Shown here: in pieces, positions 1-8,826 of the stretch | Layout of the letters: every line of letters starts with the position of its first letter | Position numbering within the stretch: position 1 is the first letter of the stretch | DNA from: Polyangiaceae bacterium | Lineage (GTDB): Bacteria; Myxococcota_A; Polyangia; Polyangiales; Polyangiaceae | Direction of reading: 5' to 3' | NCBI GenBank assembly: GCA_025936045.1 | Contig: JAICUB010000003.1 | Coordinates: 124,001 to 188,000 of the forward strand | Length of the DNA: 64,000 bases | The notes under the pieces: generated by a model | What the model was told of the DNA's origin: nothing | The model's input: the letters and a program-made list of their open reading frames with translations, nothing else | Database searches by the model: none | Made by a program: the position numbers and the translations under genes

Positions 1-1434
1 GAGCTCGGCGGCGCCGAGCACAACCGCATCGCCGTCGTGGAAGCGACGGTGAAGGTCGGCGCGGTCATGCTCGCCGCCGGCGCGATCGCGGCGCTCTCCT
101 TCGGGTCGCTCGCGGCCTTCGGCCTGCCGAGCATCCGGAGCTTCGGCCTCTGCACGGCGTTCGGCATCAGCGCGGCCCTCGTCGTCGAGATGACCTTCAT
201 CCCGTCGGTCCGGATGCTCATGTCGCCCCCGACCAAGCACCAGACCGATCGCGAGCAGCACAAGGAGGTCTTCGACCACCTCCTCGAGCGCATCGCCGAG
301 CTCGTGCGTCAAAAGCGCGAAAAGCCGATTTTATGGGTGTTCATCGCGCTCATCGCCGTCGCCGGCTTCGGCCTCTCGCGCCTCGAGGTGGGCAACAGCC
401 TCGGCGCGCAGTTCTTCGAGGCGAACGGCCCCGTGCACGGCTTCCGCATGGCGGACTCGCGGCTCGCGGGCACCCGCGTGATCCAGGTGCTGCTCGAAGG
501 GCAAACGCCCGACACCTTCAAGGACCCGAAGGTGCTCAAGCAGATGGACACGCTGTCGTCGTTCATCACGCACCAAAAGCTCCCGATCGGTAAGGTCGTC
601 TCCCTCGTCGACGTGCTCAAGCAGATCGGCCACGCCATCGACGCCGAGCACCCCGAGCAAGCGCTGCCCGACAGCTCCGACGCGGTCGCGCAATTCCTCC
701 TGCTCTACTCGATGTCCGGCGACCAAGACGACCTGGCGCGCGTCGTCGACCCCGCGTTCAAGAACGCCGTCGTGACGGCCTACGTCAAGACCGACGACTT
801 TCCGAGCATGCGCCTCTTTACGATCGCCCTCCAAAAGGAAGCGACGAGCCTCTTCGCCGGGCTCCCGGTCAAGGCGTCCGTCGGCGGCGGCGTGACCAAC
901 GCCATCGCGCTAAACGAGACAATCGTCGACAAAAAGACGGTGAACCTCATCCAGATCGGGGTGCTCGTGATGGTGATCACGAGCGTCCTGCTGCGTTCGA
1001 TCACGGGCGGCTTTCTCGTGCTCTTGCCGCTCGCGACCGCCGCCCTCTGTAACCTCGGCTTGATGGGCCTTACCGGGATCCCGCTCTCGATGGGTACCGC
1101 CGCCATTTCCGCGATGGCCGTCGGCATCGGCGCCGACTACGCCGTCTACTTCATCTTCCGCGTGAACGAAGAGTTCCAGCGCCAGGGCGAGCTCCGGGAC
1201 GCGACGGCGGCGGCGCTGCTCACCTCCGGCAAGGCCATCGCGTACGTCGCGAGCGCCGTCGCGGGCGGTTACCTTTGCCTCTGCTTCTCGTTCTTCAAGG
1301 TGCACGTGCTGCTCGGCGTGCTCGTCGCGCTCACCATGGTGACGAGCAGCACGGCCACGGTCGCGTTCCTGCCGGCGGTGATCCTCGCGCTGAACCCGAA
1401 GTTTCTCACCCGCAAACGCCGAGCCGCAGGCTGA
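1..1434 (+). CDS. RND/MMPL-family exporter, C-terminal part (5' end outside window)
   Basis: This is the C-terminal 477 residues of a large inner-membrane exporter of the RND superfamily (MMPL/HpnN-like predicted exporters). The frame is open from base 1, so the gene begins upstream of the window. The order seen is two membrane helices, a cytoplasmic charged stretch, one helix near residue 110, a periplasmic domain, then five closely spaced helices. The helix motif GIGADYAVYFIF followed by an amphipathic RVNEEFQRQ segment is typical of the family, where a helix acidic residue carries the proton relay. The cargo cannot be told from sequence; lipids, hopanoids or lipoproteins are usual for relatives. 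It ends at two hairpins and faces a convergent gene. Confidence 0.85.
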   Translation, partial: ELGGAEHNRIAVVEATVKVGAVMLAAGAIAALSFGSLAAFGLPSIRSFGLCTAFGISAALVVEMTFIPSVRMLMSPPTKHQTDREQHKEVFDHLLERIAELVRQKREKPILWVFIALIAVAGFGLSRLEVGNSLGAQFFEANGPVHGFRMADSRLAGTRVIQVLLEGQTPDTFKDPKVLKQMDTLSSFITHQKLPIGKVVSLVDVLKQIGHAIDAEHPEQALPDSSDAVAQFLLLYSMSGDQDDLARVVDPAFKNAVVTAYVKTDDFPSMRLFTIALQKEATSLFAGLPVKASVGGGVTNAIALNETIVDKKTVNLIQIGVLVMVITSVLLRSITGGFLVLLPLATAALCNLGLMGLTGIPLSMGTAAISAMAVGIGADYAVYFIFRVNEEFQRQGELRDATAAALLTSGKAIAYVASAVAGGYLCLCFSFFKVHVLLGVLVALTMVTSSTATVAFLPAVILALNPKFLTRKRRAAG

Positions 1435-1470
1435 CTGCCACGTCTCGCTCGGCGCTAAGCTGAGTCCAGT

Positions 1471-1485
1471 GCCCCGTCCCGGGGC
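1471..1485. terminator. GC-rich hairpin between convergent genes
   Basis: Perfect 6-bp stem with a 3-base loop (gccccg, tcc, cggggc), 36 bases after the exporter stop codon. It stands directly before a second, longer hairpin. No T-run follows, so this is a candidate stem only. Confidence 0.4.
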
Positions 1486-1493
1486 GGCCACGC

Positions 1494-1524
1494 GCCTCAA
1501 GAATTGCATCGCAATTCTTGAGGC
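1494..1524. terminator. 14-bp perfect inverted repeat, likely bidirectional terminator
   Basis: The arms at 1494-1507 and 1511-1524 are perfectly complementary around a 3-base loop (atc). Unlike the surroundings the stem is A/T-rich in the middle (caagaattgc). It lies 6 bp from the end of the minus-strand gene at 1531 and 60 bp from the end of the plus-strand exporter, the usual place for a shared terminator of convergent genes. A protein-binding palindrome is the alternative. Confidence 0.65.
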
Positions 1525-1530
1525 ACAGCA

Positions 1531-1941
1531 CTAGCGGCCGACGTAACGCGGGTGGGAGCCGTCCAAGAGGCTGCCCCACGGGCGCCGAGAGACCTGCGCG
1601 CACGCCACGACCGCGACGCCCGCCACGATGAAAGGCAGGCCCAACGCCGTGCGCGGGGCGGCGAGCATGAAGAAGACGCCGTGAATCAGCGACACGAGCG
1701 CGGCAAGCTCCGAAAGAAACCCCGCGCCCGCGAAGCGCCCGACCCACAGGCTTACGGCGCCGGCGAGCCAAATCACGGTGAGCGCCGCATCGATGACGTG
1801 CCCGTAAGGGCGAATGAACGAATGATAGAAGCCGCCTGTCGCGAACTGCGTCACCGCGAACGCTGCCTCTGCGACCAGGATGCTTGCTCCGACGTGCGCG
1901 CAGTGTTCGGGCTTCATCCCTGGAAGGGACGCAGGTCGCAT
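1531..1941 (-). CDS. small four-helix membrane protein, unknown function
   Basis: A 136-residue protein with four hydrophobic segments (starting near residues 19, 45, 66 and 95 and covering most of the chain) and a short polar C-terminus. I do not recognise the family. The open frame extends further upstream, but that part (to 2028) has no signal or membrane features. ATG at 1941 is used; ATG at 1917, just before KPEHC, is equally possible, and neither has a clear ribosome-binding site. It lies downstream of ribF on the same strand with a 125-base gap, so co-transcription is possible but not shown. Confidence 0.55.
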   Translation of the reverse strand: MRPASLPGMKPEHCAHVGASILVAEAAFAVTQFATGGFYHSFIRPYGHVIDAALTVIWLAGAVSLWVGRFAGAGFLSELAALVSLIHGVFFMLAAPRTALGLPFIVAGVAVVACAQVSRRPWGSLLDGSHPRYVGR

Positions 1942-2066
1942 GCCACGTGTCTCTACGCAGCGCGGCGTCACGTCTGCGCTATCGATTACGACCCCGCTCG
2001 CTGTGCGTCCTCGCCAACGGCGCGGCAAAGCGCCTCGCCCGAGGCAATCATGATGGGCGCTGGCGC

Positions 2067-3035
2067 TCAGTACCAGCTCGCGCCCGTCGGGGTACGCGCC
2101 GCGAGCGCGTCCTTCGCGTCAGCCATATCGCGCCCGATCTGAGCTCGGAGCTCGTCGAGGCCCGAGAAGCGTCGCTCTTCACGCAGGCGCGCGCAAAGAT
2201 GCAGGCGAAGGCGCGCACCGTAGAGATCGCCGTCGAAATCGAACAAGTGCGCTTCGACGCTGAAACCCGCGCCGACGGTCGGACGCTCCCCCACGTTGAT
2301 CACGGCCTTGGCGAGCGCACGCGCTTCGCCTGGTTCGAGCCGATCCACCACGCACGCATAAACGCCGTACGGCGGGAGCGCTTCGGCCACGCCGTCGAGG
2401 TTCGCCGTCGGCACGCCGATGGTGCGCCCACGCCCCGCGCCGCGCACCACGTTGCCCGTGAGGGCGTGCGGGCGGCCGAGCAGCGTCTCCACGGTCGCAA
2501 GGTCGCCCGCCGCGACCGCCTCACGAATACGGCTCGACGAGTACGGCCCATGCGCGTCGCCGTGCAGCGGCTCCGCGCGCGCTTCGAAGCCGAGCTTGCG
2601 CCCGAGCGCTTCGAGCGTCTCGAGATCCCCCGCACGCCCGCTCCCGAAGCGGAAGTTCTTGCCCACGACGACGACGCGCGCCGAAAGCGCACGCACGAGC
2701 AGCCGTTCGGCGAAGTCCGCCGGCGAGAGCGCAGCGAGCTCGCGCGTGAACGGCTCCACCACGACGGTGAGCTCCGGACAGACGCGCCCCAAGAGCTCGA
2801 TTTTGCGCTCGAGCGTCGTGAGCGTCGGTTCTGCGCCGCGCCCGAGCACCACCGCCGGATGCGGCTCGAACGTCAACGCCACGGTCGTCAAGCCGTGCGC
2901 GCGCGCTTCGCGGCTGCTCGTCTCGAGCACGGCGCGGTGGCCGAGGTGCACGCCGTCGAAGTTGCCGATCACGACGAGCGAGCCGCCCGGGGGCGCCGCG
3001 AAAGCGGACGAGCCATCGACGCGACGAGCCGACAC
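2067..3035 (-). CDS. ribF: bifunctional riboflavin kinase / FAD synthetase
   Basis: Makes FMN from riboflavin and ATP, then FAD from FMN, in the cytoplasm. The N-terminal nucleotidyltransferase part has the motif GNFDGVHLGH at about residues 24-33 and SSSRIREAV further on. The C-terminal riboflavin-kinase part has GVPTANLD and the FDFDGDLYG segment. I use the GTG at 3035 because AAGG stands 5 bases before it and the resulting 322 residues fit the family. The frame stays open to 3125, but the extra 30 residues are Arg/Ala-rich and run towards the divergent holA start. It sits back to back with holA; ribA lies one gene further on. Confidence 0.93.
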   Translation of the reverse strand: MSARRVDGSSAFAAPPGGSLVVIGNFDGVHLGHRAVLETSSREARAHGLTTVALTFEPHPAVVLGRGAEPTLTTLERKIELLGRVCPELTVVVEPFTRELAALSPADFAERLLVRALSARVVVVGKNFRFGSGRAGDLETLEALGRKLGFEARAEPLHGDAHGPYSSSRIREAVAAGDLATVETLLGRPHALTGNVVRGAGRGRTIGVPTANLDGVAEALPPYGVYACVVDRLEPGEARALAKAVINVGERPTVGAGFSVEAHLFDFDGDLYGARLRLHLCARLREERRFSGLDELRAQIGRDMADAKDALAARTPTGASWY

Positions 3036-3155
3036 GGCGGCCTTATTAGCATGCCTGCGCCGCTCGCGAGCTGCTCGCGCCAAAGACCCGCCCACCGCGC
3101 CGGGGAGAAAACTCGTTGCGTGCACGGCCGGGCACCGCTACCTCCGAGGACGCGC

Positions 3156-4241
3156 ATGACACCGGAGCAAGCCATCGCCGAAGCGCGCGCGGGCGAGCTC
3201 CGGCCCGTGTATCTCGTCGCGGGAGAGGAGCCTTACCTCGAACGCCTCGTGTTCGCCGAGCTCAAGCGCGCCGCGCTCGCCGGCTCCGTGCCCGGCCTCA
3301 ACGACGAGTACCTGCAAGCCGGCGAGGTGACGGTCGAGCGCGTGCTCGCGGCGGCGCGCACGCTGCCGATGATGGCAAAGCGGCGCCTCGTCGTCGTGCG
3401 CGGCCTCGAGCGCTGGGAGCCGCGCGCCGCGGAAGACGACGCCGGTGACGAGCCGAAAGCAAAGACGCGCGACACGAAGGATCGCGAGCCGCCGCTCGAC
3501 CGCCTCGCCGAGTACGCGAAGTCGCCCTCGCCATCGACGGTGCTCGTTCTCATCGGGAGCGGCCTCGACAAGCGGCGCCGCCTCTTCACGCAGGCGCGCA
3601 CGGCGGGGTTTCTCGTTGGCTGCGAGTCGCTCGATCGCGCGAGCTTGCCCGGCTTCGTCGAGCGCGAAGTGCGCGAGCGCAAGGCGCGCATCGCGCCCGA
3701 CATCGCGGATCTCGTAGCCGAGCTCAGCGGGCCGGAGCTTTCGCAAGTGGCGGACGCCGTAGATCGGCTGTGTCTCTTCGTGGGTGAAGACGCCGAGATC
3801 ACCGAAGACGCCGTCGCGGAGTGCGTGGTGAAGCTCCGGCCCTCCACGGTGTGGGAGCTCGTCGGTGCCGTCGGCCGGCGCGATCTCGGCGCCGCGCTCC
3901 GTGCGCTCGATCAAGTCTACGATCCCGCCGACCGCGGTTTGCGCCTGCTCGGCGTGCTCGCGTGGTCCACGCGCCAGCTCGTGCGCTTCGACGCCGCGCA
4001 GCGCGCCGGCGCAAGCATGAACGAAGCGGCCGCGCGCGCCGGCGCTCCGCCGTTCAAGGCCCGCGAGCTCGCTCAGCAGCTCAAAGGCCTCGAGCCCGCG
4101 GACCTCGAGCGCTTCATCCTGCGCCTCGCCGAGCTCGACGCAGATTTGAAGGGCGGCTCGAAGCGTCCGCCCAAAGCGTCCCTCGAGCGGACGATTCTCA
4201 CCCTCATCGGTGGCGGGAAGACCCGCAGGCCAGCCGCCTGA
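3156..4241 (+). CDS. holA: DNA polymerase III subunit delta
   Basis: The 361-residue delta subunit of the clamp loader, which opens the sliding clamp for loading on DNA. The N-terminus (TPEQAIAEARAGELRPVYLV followed by AGEEPYL) is the typical start of HolA, and the C-terminal helical collar part contains the usual LxxLxxLD-type helices (FILRLAELDADLKGG). The ATG at 3156 is preceded by GAGG 6 bases upstream. The same frame is open back to 1884, but that stretch is antisense to ribF and is not coding. Divergent from ribF. Confidence 0.92.
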   Translation: MTPEQAIAEARAGELRPVYLVAGEEPYLERLVFAELKRAALAGSVPGLNDEYLQAGEVTVERVLAAARTLPMMAKRRLVVVRGLERWEPRAAEDDAGDEPKAKTRDTKDREPPLDRLAEYAKSPSPSTVLVLIGSGLDKRRRLFTQARTAGFLVGCESLDRASLPGFVEREVRERKARIAPDIADLVAELSGPELSQVADAVDRLCLFVGEDAEITEDAVAECVVKLRPSTVWELVGAVGRRDLGAALRALDQVYDPADRGLRLLGVLAWSTRQLVRFDAAQRAGASMNEAAARAGAPPFKARELAQQLKGLEPADLERFILRLAELDADLKGGSKRPPKASLERTILTLIGGGKTRRPAA

Positions 4242-4348
4242 GACGCGGAGTGCCCCGTAGCGCCACCCCCTCGGGACCCGCCGAAAGGTTCCCGAAAATC
4301 GCGCAAAAAAGCGCGAACGCACGCGGCGCCCGGGCTCGTTATGCGGGG

Positions 4349-4379
4349 CTTGACCCCGGCGCTTCGGCGCTTCATGTTA
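4349..4379 (+). promoter_or_regulatory. possible sigma-70-type promoter before ribA
   Basis: In the 220-base gap between holA and ribA there is TTGACC at 4350-4355 and, after 17 bases, the weak -10-like CATGTT at 4373-4378. The rest of the gap holds only a small gcgc-A6-gcgc stem near 4302. No FMN riboswitch sequence was seen upstream of ribA. Low confidence. Confidence 0.2.
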
Positions 4380-4464
4380 CTGGAGAACTCACGAGCGCCG
4401 CGCTAACACAAGCAAAAGCATTGGGCTTTTGGCACAGGCACCGCTCGGGATGGGAAAGCTTGAG

Positions 4465-5148
4465 ATGTCCGAACTCGTCACACCAGCGCTAGAGCAGCTG
4501 GCGGAAGCGCCGATCCCCACGCGCTTCGGGCTGTTTTCGCTCAAGGTTTTTCGTTGGGACGACCCGCACGCGCACCCCGCGCTCAGTAAAGAGCACTGCG
4601 CGCTCGTCATGGGTGAGTTGCGCGGCCGGCGCAACGTCCCGGTGCGCGTGCACTCGGAGTGCCTGACGAGCGAAGTGTTCGGCTCGCTCAAGTGCGACTG
4701 CCGCGAACAGCTCGAGCGCGCTCAGGCGGAAATCGCCAAGCGCGGCTTCGGGGCCGTCCTTTACCTCCGGCAAGAAGGCCGCGGCATCGGCCTGGCGAAC
4801 AAGGTGCGCGCGTACGCACTCCAGGCCGAGGGCGCCGACACCGTCGCTGCCAACGAGCAGCTGCACTTGCCCGTGGACGCACGCACCTACGATGTCGCGG
4901 CGGCCATGTTGCGCGAGCTCGGGGTCGAGTCCGTCGAGATCATGACGAACAACCCCGCCAAGGTGGATTCACTGAAGCGCCTCGGCATCGTGATCGAGCG
5001 CCGCCTCCCGGTGCTCGTGCCGGCCACGCCGTTCTCCGCCGGCTACCTCGAGACGAAGCGCCGGCTGATGCAGCATGAGCTGCCGTCGACCTCAGCGACG
5101 CCGCCGGAACCCGAAAAACAAGGCCAGAAGCGCTCGCTCGCGAGCTAG
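4465..5148 (+). CDS. ribA: GTP cyclohydrolase II (riboflavin biosynthesis)
   Basis: Opens GTP to 2,5-diamino-6-ribosylamino-4-pyrimidinone phosphate, formate and pyrophosphate, the first step of riboflavin synthesis. The zinc cysteines are visible as C66, C77 and C79 (SECLTSE and KCDC), followed by the family motif LRQEGRGIGL near residues 101-110. The protein is the stand-alone form: no RibB (DHBP synthase) domain is attached, so that activity must be encoded elsewhere. ATG at 4465 is used with GGGAAAG upstream; ATG 4450 or TTG 4429 in the same frame are possible. The C-terminal 20 residues are a polar tail. Confidence 0.92.
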   Translation: MSELVTPALEQLAEAPIPTRFGLFSLKVFRWDDPHAHPALSKEHCALVMGELRGRRNVPVRVHSECLTSEVFGSLKCDCREQLERAQAEIAKRGFGAVLYLRQEGRGIGLANKVRAYALQAEGADTVAANEQLHLPVDARTYDVAAAMLRELGVESVEIMTNNPAKVDSLKRLGIVIERRLPVLVPATPFSAGYLETKRRLMQHELPSTSATPPEPEKQGQKRSLAS

Positions 5149-5182
5149 GGTCCCCGCCACGCGTCGAGGAGGGCAGCCTTTT

Positions 5183-6040
5183 TTGACGGACGCAAACACC
5201 GAAGCCATCGAGGCCTGGGACGGGGTCCTCTTTCAGAAGTTCTCGCGCTTCCGCGAGGTGCTCACGACCGGACTCGGGTTGCACGGCACCGTCGCGCTCG
5301 ACCGGCTTCCCCCGGTCGAAGGCGCCCGCGTGCTCGACATCGGCTGCGGTTTCGGGGACGCCACGGTGGAAATCGCGCGGCTCGTCGGACGGCGCGGCCG
5401 CGCCGTCGGGGTGGATTGCGCGAACAACTTCGTCGAAGCCTCGCGCGAAACGGCGCGCGCCGCCGGCGTCGACAACGCGGAGTACTTTTCCGCCGACGTG
5501 CAGGTGGATGATCTGCGCGGTCCCTACGACTTCGCCTTCTCGCGCTTCGGCACCATGTTCTTCGCCTCGCCCGTCGCGGCCCTGCGCAACGTGAAGCGCT
5601 CGCTCGCGCCCGGCGCGTCGCTGCTGATGGTCGTGTGGCGCCGGCGCGAAGACAATCCGTGGATACACGCCGGTGAGCTCGCCGTAAAAGCGATCATCCC
5701 GCCCGTGGAGCACGGGGACGAACCGACGTGTGGGCCCGGGCCGTTCTCGATGGCAGGCGCCGACACCGTGAGCGCACAGCTCGTCGCCGCGGGGTACGAA
5801 AAGGTGCGATTCGAGCGCCATGACGCCGACATCTGCATCGGGAAGGACCTCGAGGAGGCGCTCGCGTTCGCGAAAGCGCTCGGTCCGGCCGGGGAAATGA
5901 TCCGACTCGCAGCCGCGCAGGGAATTCATGAGACGGAACGCGTGGACCGCGCGCTCCGGACGGCCCTCTCGCCGTTCGTGAGGCCGGCCGGTGTGTTTGC
6001 TCCCTCGAGCACCTGGTTCGTCAGCGCGCAATCGCCGTGA
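5183..6040 (+). CDS. SAM-dependent class I methyltransferase
   Basis: A 285-residue methyltransferase of the UbiE/Methyltransf_25 type. The SAM-binding loop LDIGCGFGD is at about residues 51-59, the acidic end of strand 2 is in VGVDCAN, and the later core YDFAFSRFGTMFF is typical of the Rossmann methyltransferase fold. The substrate is not recognisable. The start is TTG at 5183: a strong GAGGAGGG stands at 5166-5173, 9 bases upstream. An alternative start at 5075 would overlap ribA and add a basic, low-complexity leader. It follows ribA by 34 bases and may be co-transcribed. Confidence 0.82.
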   Translation: MTDANTEAIEAWDGVLFQKFSRFREVLTTGLGLHGTVALDRLPPVEGARVLDIGCGFGDATVEIARLVGRRGRAVGVDCANNFVEASRETARAAGVDNAEYFSADVQVDDLRGPYDFAFSRFGTMFFASPVAALRNVKRSLAPGASLLMVVWRRREDNPWIHAGELAVKAIIPPVEHGDEPTCGPGPFSMAGADTVSAQLVAAGYEKVRFERHDADICIGKDLEEALAFAKALGPAGEMIRLAAAQGIHETERVDRALRTALSPFVRPAGVFAPSSTWFVSAQSP

Positions 6041-6065
6041 ACGTCGTGTAGACTCGACTCGTTTA

Positions 6066-6992
6066 ATGCAGCGTTCGAATGGAAGGGGCGTCGTTTGGTG
6101 GACGGCCGTGACGCTGTTTGCCACGACTCCGGCGCTCGGGGCCCAGCCGGGAGCCGCACCGCCCGGCAGCACTCCCCCGCCTTCGGTGGTCGACAGCGCC
6201 GCTCCAGCCGCGCCCCCGGCGCTACCGCCCGCTGAAGCTCCCGCGCCCGCGTCGAGCGAGCCCGAGGCTCCGCCTCCCCCGGTCGCTCCCCCCGAACCAC
6301 CGCCGCCACCGCCGGTAACCACGCCGCCGGCTCCGGCCGCTCCGGTCGCGCAGGCTCCGCTGAACGCGGTGCCGCCTGCGGCGAGCGGTTTTCAAGTCGC
6401 ATTCCGAACCGGCATGCTGTTCCCGTTCGGCAAGGCTTCCGGCGCGCCCGGGGACACACTCGGGCGCCGTTACGCCTGGCAAATCCCGATCGTCATCGAT
6501 CTCGGCGGCCGCTTTGCGCGTTCGTTCTTTCTCGGCGGCTACTTCGGGTTCGGCGTCGGCGCGACCGGCGGCGACAAGCGCGTCGACGCCGCGTGCACCG
6601 ACAACGACGACAACGGGCAGAACGATATCGTGTGCGCGGCCGCGTCCTTCCGGCTCGGACTCGAGATGCAGTATTCGTTTCAGCCGGACCAACACTACAA
6701 TCCGTGGGTCGGCTACGGCATCGGCATCGAAGGCTCGAGCGCGTCGCTCGACGACAAATACCACAAGCTCCAGGAGTCGGTGACGAGCTCTGGCGTCACC
6801 TACGCGCAACTCTCGGCCGGGCTCGACATCCGACAAAAGGTCGGTTTCGGGCCGTTTCTCGAGGTTGCGCTCGGCCAATTCAATCGCACGACGACGGACA
6901 TGGGCGGCCGCGGCAAATACGAATACAAAATCGACGATCGCGCGCTGCATGCCTGGGTCATGTTCGGAGTGCGTGTCGTGGTGAATCCATGA
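6066..6992 (+). CDS. outer-membrane beta-barrel protein with Pro-rich N-terminus
   Basis: 308 residues. A signal peptide with cleavage after ALGA (about residue 26) leads into a Pro/Ala/Glu-rich stretch of some 75 residues, probably a periplasmic linker. The rest has alternating hydrophobic/polar strands with aromatic girdles, ending in MFGVRVVVNP, as expected for a small barrel. A short Asp/Asn-rich loop (CTDNDDNGQND) may bind calcium. Function unknown. The ATG of the following lipoprotein overlaps the stop codon (ATGA), so the two are translationally coupled. Confidence 0.7.
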   Translation: MQRSNGRGVVWWTAVTLFATTPALGAQPGAAPPGSTPPPSVVDSAAPAAPPALPPAEAPAPASSEPEAPPPPVAPPEPPPPPPVTTPPAPAAPVAQAPLNAVPPAASGFQVAFRTGMLFPFGKASGAPGDTLGRRYAWQIPIVIDLGGRFARSFFLGGYFGFGVGATGGDKRVDAACTDNDDNGQNDIVCAAASFRLGLEMQYSFQPDQHYNPWVGYGIGIEGSSASLDDKYHKLQESVTSSGVTYAQLSAGLDIRQKVGFGPFLEVALGQFNRTTTDMGGRGKYEYKIDDRALHAWVMFGVRVVVNP

Positions 6993-7402
6993 GGCCCGTT
7001 TTGCTCGCCCGTCACGTCCGCGCGCTGCTGGTTCTCACGGCCACGACCGCGCTCGCGGCCGGTTGCGGCGAATCGCCGGGCGGCCCGCGCTACGCCGAAC
7101 TCGGCATCGGCGTGAGCGCCGGCACCGCCCTGCTCACGTCCGCATGCCTGCCGCTGCCCGTGTTGCCCGGAGGCACCATCCAAAAGGACATCGGGCTCGC
7201 GCCCGCGCTCTCCGCCCACGTCTTTTTGGTGAGGGACTACGCAGAGGTCTCGCTCGAGGGCACGAATGACCCGTACGCCTCGCACGTCGAACTGCCGCTC
7301 CAAACGCTGCTCGCCGGCTACGTTCAGGATCTCGACGTGACCGCCGTCGACGGCCGCAGCTACGTGGTGACGCTCTCGAGTCCCTGCAACGCGCCGATGT
7401 GA
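6989..7402 (+). CDS. predicted lipoprotein, unknown function
   Basis: 137 residues. An N-terminal hydrophobic segment ends in a lipobox (LAAGC, Cys about residue 24), which predicts a diacylglycerol-anchored periplasmic or surface protein. The mature part is a small beta-rich domain with two further cysteines (SACLP and SPCNAP) that could pair. The start overlaps the stop of the upstream barrel gene by 4 bases, so they probably act together in the envelope. No recognised family. Confidence 0.65.
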   Translation: MRPVLLARHVRALLVLTATTALAAGCGESPGGPRYAELGIGVSAGTALLTSACLPLPVLPGGTIQKDIGLAPALSAHVFLVRDYAEVSLEGTNDPYASHVELPLQTLLAGYVQDLDVTAVDGRSYVVTLSSPCNAPM

Positions 7403-7427
7403 GCCCCTCCGTCGCCGAGCGGGGGCT
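7402..7427. terminator. possible terminator between convergent genes
   Basis: AGCCCC at 7402-7407 pairs with GGGGCT at 7422-7427 around a 14-base loop. The stem spans the 23-base gap between the lipoprotein stop and the glmU stop. Weak evidence because the loop is long. Confidence 0.3.
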
Positions 7428-8826
7428 ACTTCTTGGCTTGCTTCGCGAGACGCGCGGCTTCGCTCAGGCGCGCGCGTAGCTTTTCACCGTAGCCCGGCTT
7501 GTTCTCTTGGCGGGTGCGCGCGATCGCGAGCGCGTCCTCGGGGACGTCTTGGGTGACGGTGGTGCCGCTCGCCACGAAAGCGCCCTTGCCCACCCTGACG
7601 GGCGCGACCAGCTGAGAGTCGCTGCCGATGAAAGCACCCTCACCGATCACGGTTTGGTGCTTCTGGTAGCCGTCGTAGTTGCAGAAAATCGTGCCCGCGC
7701 CGACGTTCGCGCGCTCGCCGATGTCGCCGTCGCCGAGGTACGAGAGGTGGTTCGCCTTCGAGCCGCGGCGCATGCGCGTCTTCTTGAGCTCGACGAAGTT
7801 ACCCACGTGCGCTTCCGCTTCGACGTCGCTCCCGGGACGCAGGTGAGCAAACGGGCCGATTTCGGCGGCGTCGCCGATGCGGCTCGAAACGACGATGGAA
7901 TACGGCTTGAGCTCGACCTTCGCGCCGACGGTCGCGTCCGTGAGCACGCAGCCCACGTCGATGTGCGTGTCCGGACCGACGCTGGTCGCGCCCCGCAGCC
8001 GCACGCCGGCTTCGATTTCGGCCCCGGGCGCCACGCTCACGCCGTCGTCGACGCGCGCGTCGCCGTGCACCATCACGCCCTCGCGCCCGAGTCGCTCGCG
8101 CGTGCGGAGGTAGAGCAGCTCCTCGGCTTCGCGGAGCTGCGAGCGGTCGTTCACGCCGACGAGCGCGTCCGGTGAGCCGACGAGCGCGCTCACGCGGCCG
8201 TACGCCGCCACGGACGCGACGACGTCCGTGAGGTAGAGCTCGCCCTGCGCGTTCATCGGCTGGAGCTCCAGAATGGCGCGATCGAGCACTGTCTTTTTCG
8301 CGGCGTAGATGCCCGCGTTCACCTCGCACACGGCGCGTTCGGCGTCGCTTCGGAGGTCCTTCTGCTCGCGGATCTGGAGCACCCGACCGCTTCCGTCTCG
8401 GAGCACCCGCCCGTAACCGGCCGGGTCCTCCGGCACGGCGCTCGCGAAAGCGAGCTCGACCTCACGACTCGCCGCGAGGATCTTCTCGAGCTCGCGCGTC
8501 GTGAGCAGGGGCGCGTCGCCGTAATAGATGAGCGCGCGCTCCGTGGCGACGGCGGTGAGACCGACGCGCGCGGCGTCACCGGTACCGCGCGGCGGATCCT
8601 GCACGACCGTGCGCACTTTCGCGCCGAACGCGTGCGCGAGATACGCGTCGATCTCCGCGTGCCCGCTCGTGACCACCACGACCTCCGCGACGCCGAGGTC
8701 GAGCGCGGCGCGCACCGCGTATCCGACGAGCGGCGTGCCGGCCGCGCGGTGCAGCACCTTGGGCAACTTGCTCTTCATGCGGGTGCCCATCCCCGCGGCG
8801 AGCACCACGGCCGTGACGTCGTTCAT
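7426..8826 (-). CDS. glmU: bifunctional GlcN-1-P acetyltransferase / GlcNAc-1-P uridylyltransferase
   Basis: Makes UDP-GlcNAc for peptidoglycan and lipopolysaccharide. The N-terminal pyrophosphorylase domain has LAAGMGTRM at residues 10-18 with the downstream PKVLH, QDPPRGTGDA, and YGDAPLL motifs. From about residue 255 the protein turns into a left-handed beta-helix of hexapeptide repeats (for example VGAGTIFCNYDG and IGSDSQLVAPV), the acetyltransferase part. 466 residues is normal for GlmU. Its ATG overlaps the stop codon of the upstream transglycosylase gene by 4 bases, which couples sugar-nucleotide supply and wall remodelling in one operon. Confidence 0.96.
   Translation of the reverse strand: MNDVTAVVLAAGMGTRMKSKLPKVLHRAAGTPLVGYAVRAALDLGVAEVVVVTSGHAEIDAYLAHAFGAKVRTVVQDPPRGTGDAARVGLTAVATERALIYYGDAPLLTTRELEKILAASREVELAFASAVPEDPAGYGRVLRDGSGRVLQIREQKDLRSDAERAVCEVNAGIYAAKKTVLDRAILELQPMNAQGELYLTDVVASVAAYGRVSALVGSPDALVGVNDRSQLREAEELLYLRTRERLGREGVMVHGDARVDDGVSVAPGAEIEAGVRLRGATSVGPDTHIDVGCVLTDATVGAKVELKPYSIVVSSRIGDAAEIGPFAHLRPGSDVEAEAHVGNFVELKKTRMRRGSKANHLSYLGDGDIGERANVGAGTIFCNYDGYQKHQTVIGEGAFIGSDSQLVAPVRVGKGAFVASGTTVTQDVPEDALAIARTRQENKPGYGEKLRARLSEAARLAKQAKK

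Noticed and set aside
1884..3155. Long N-terminal extension of the holA frame
   Set aside because: It is antisense to ribF, Arg/His-rich and lacks any family similarity; holA has its own ATG with GAGG at 3156.
4242..4464. Possible FMN riboswitch before ribA
   Set aside because: None of the conserved riboswitch stretches is present; only ordinary small stems.
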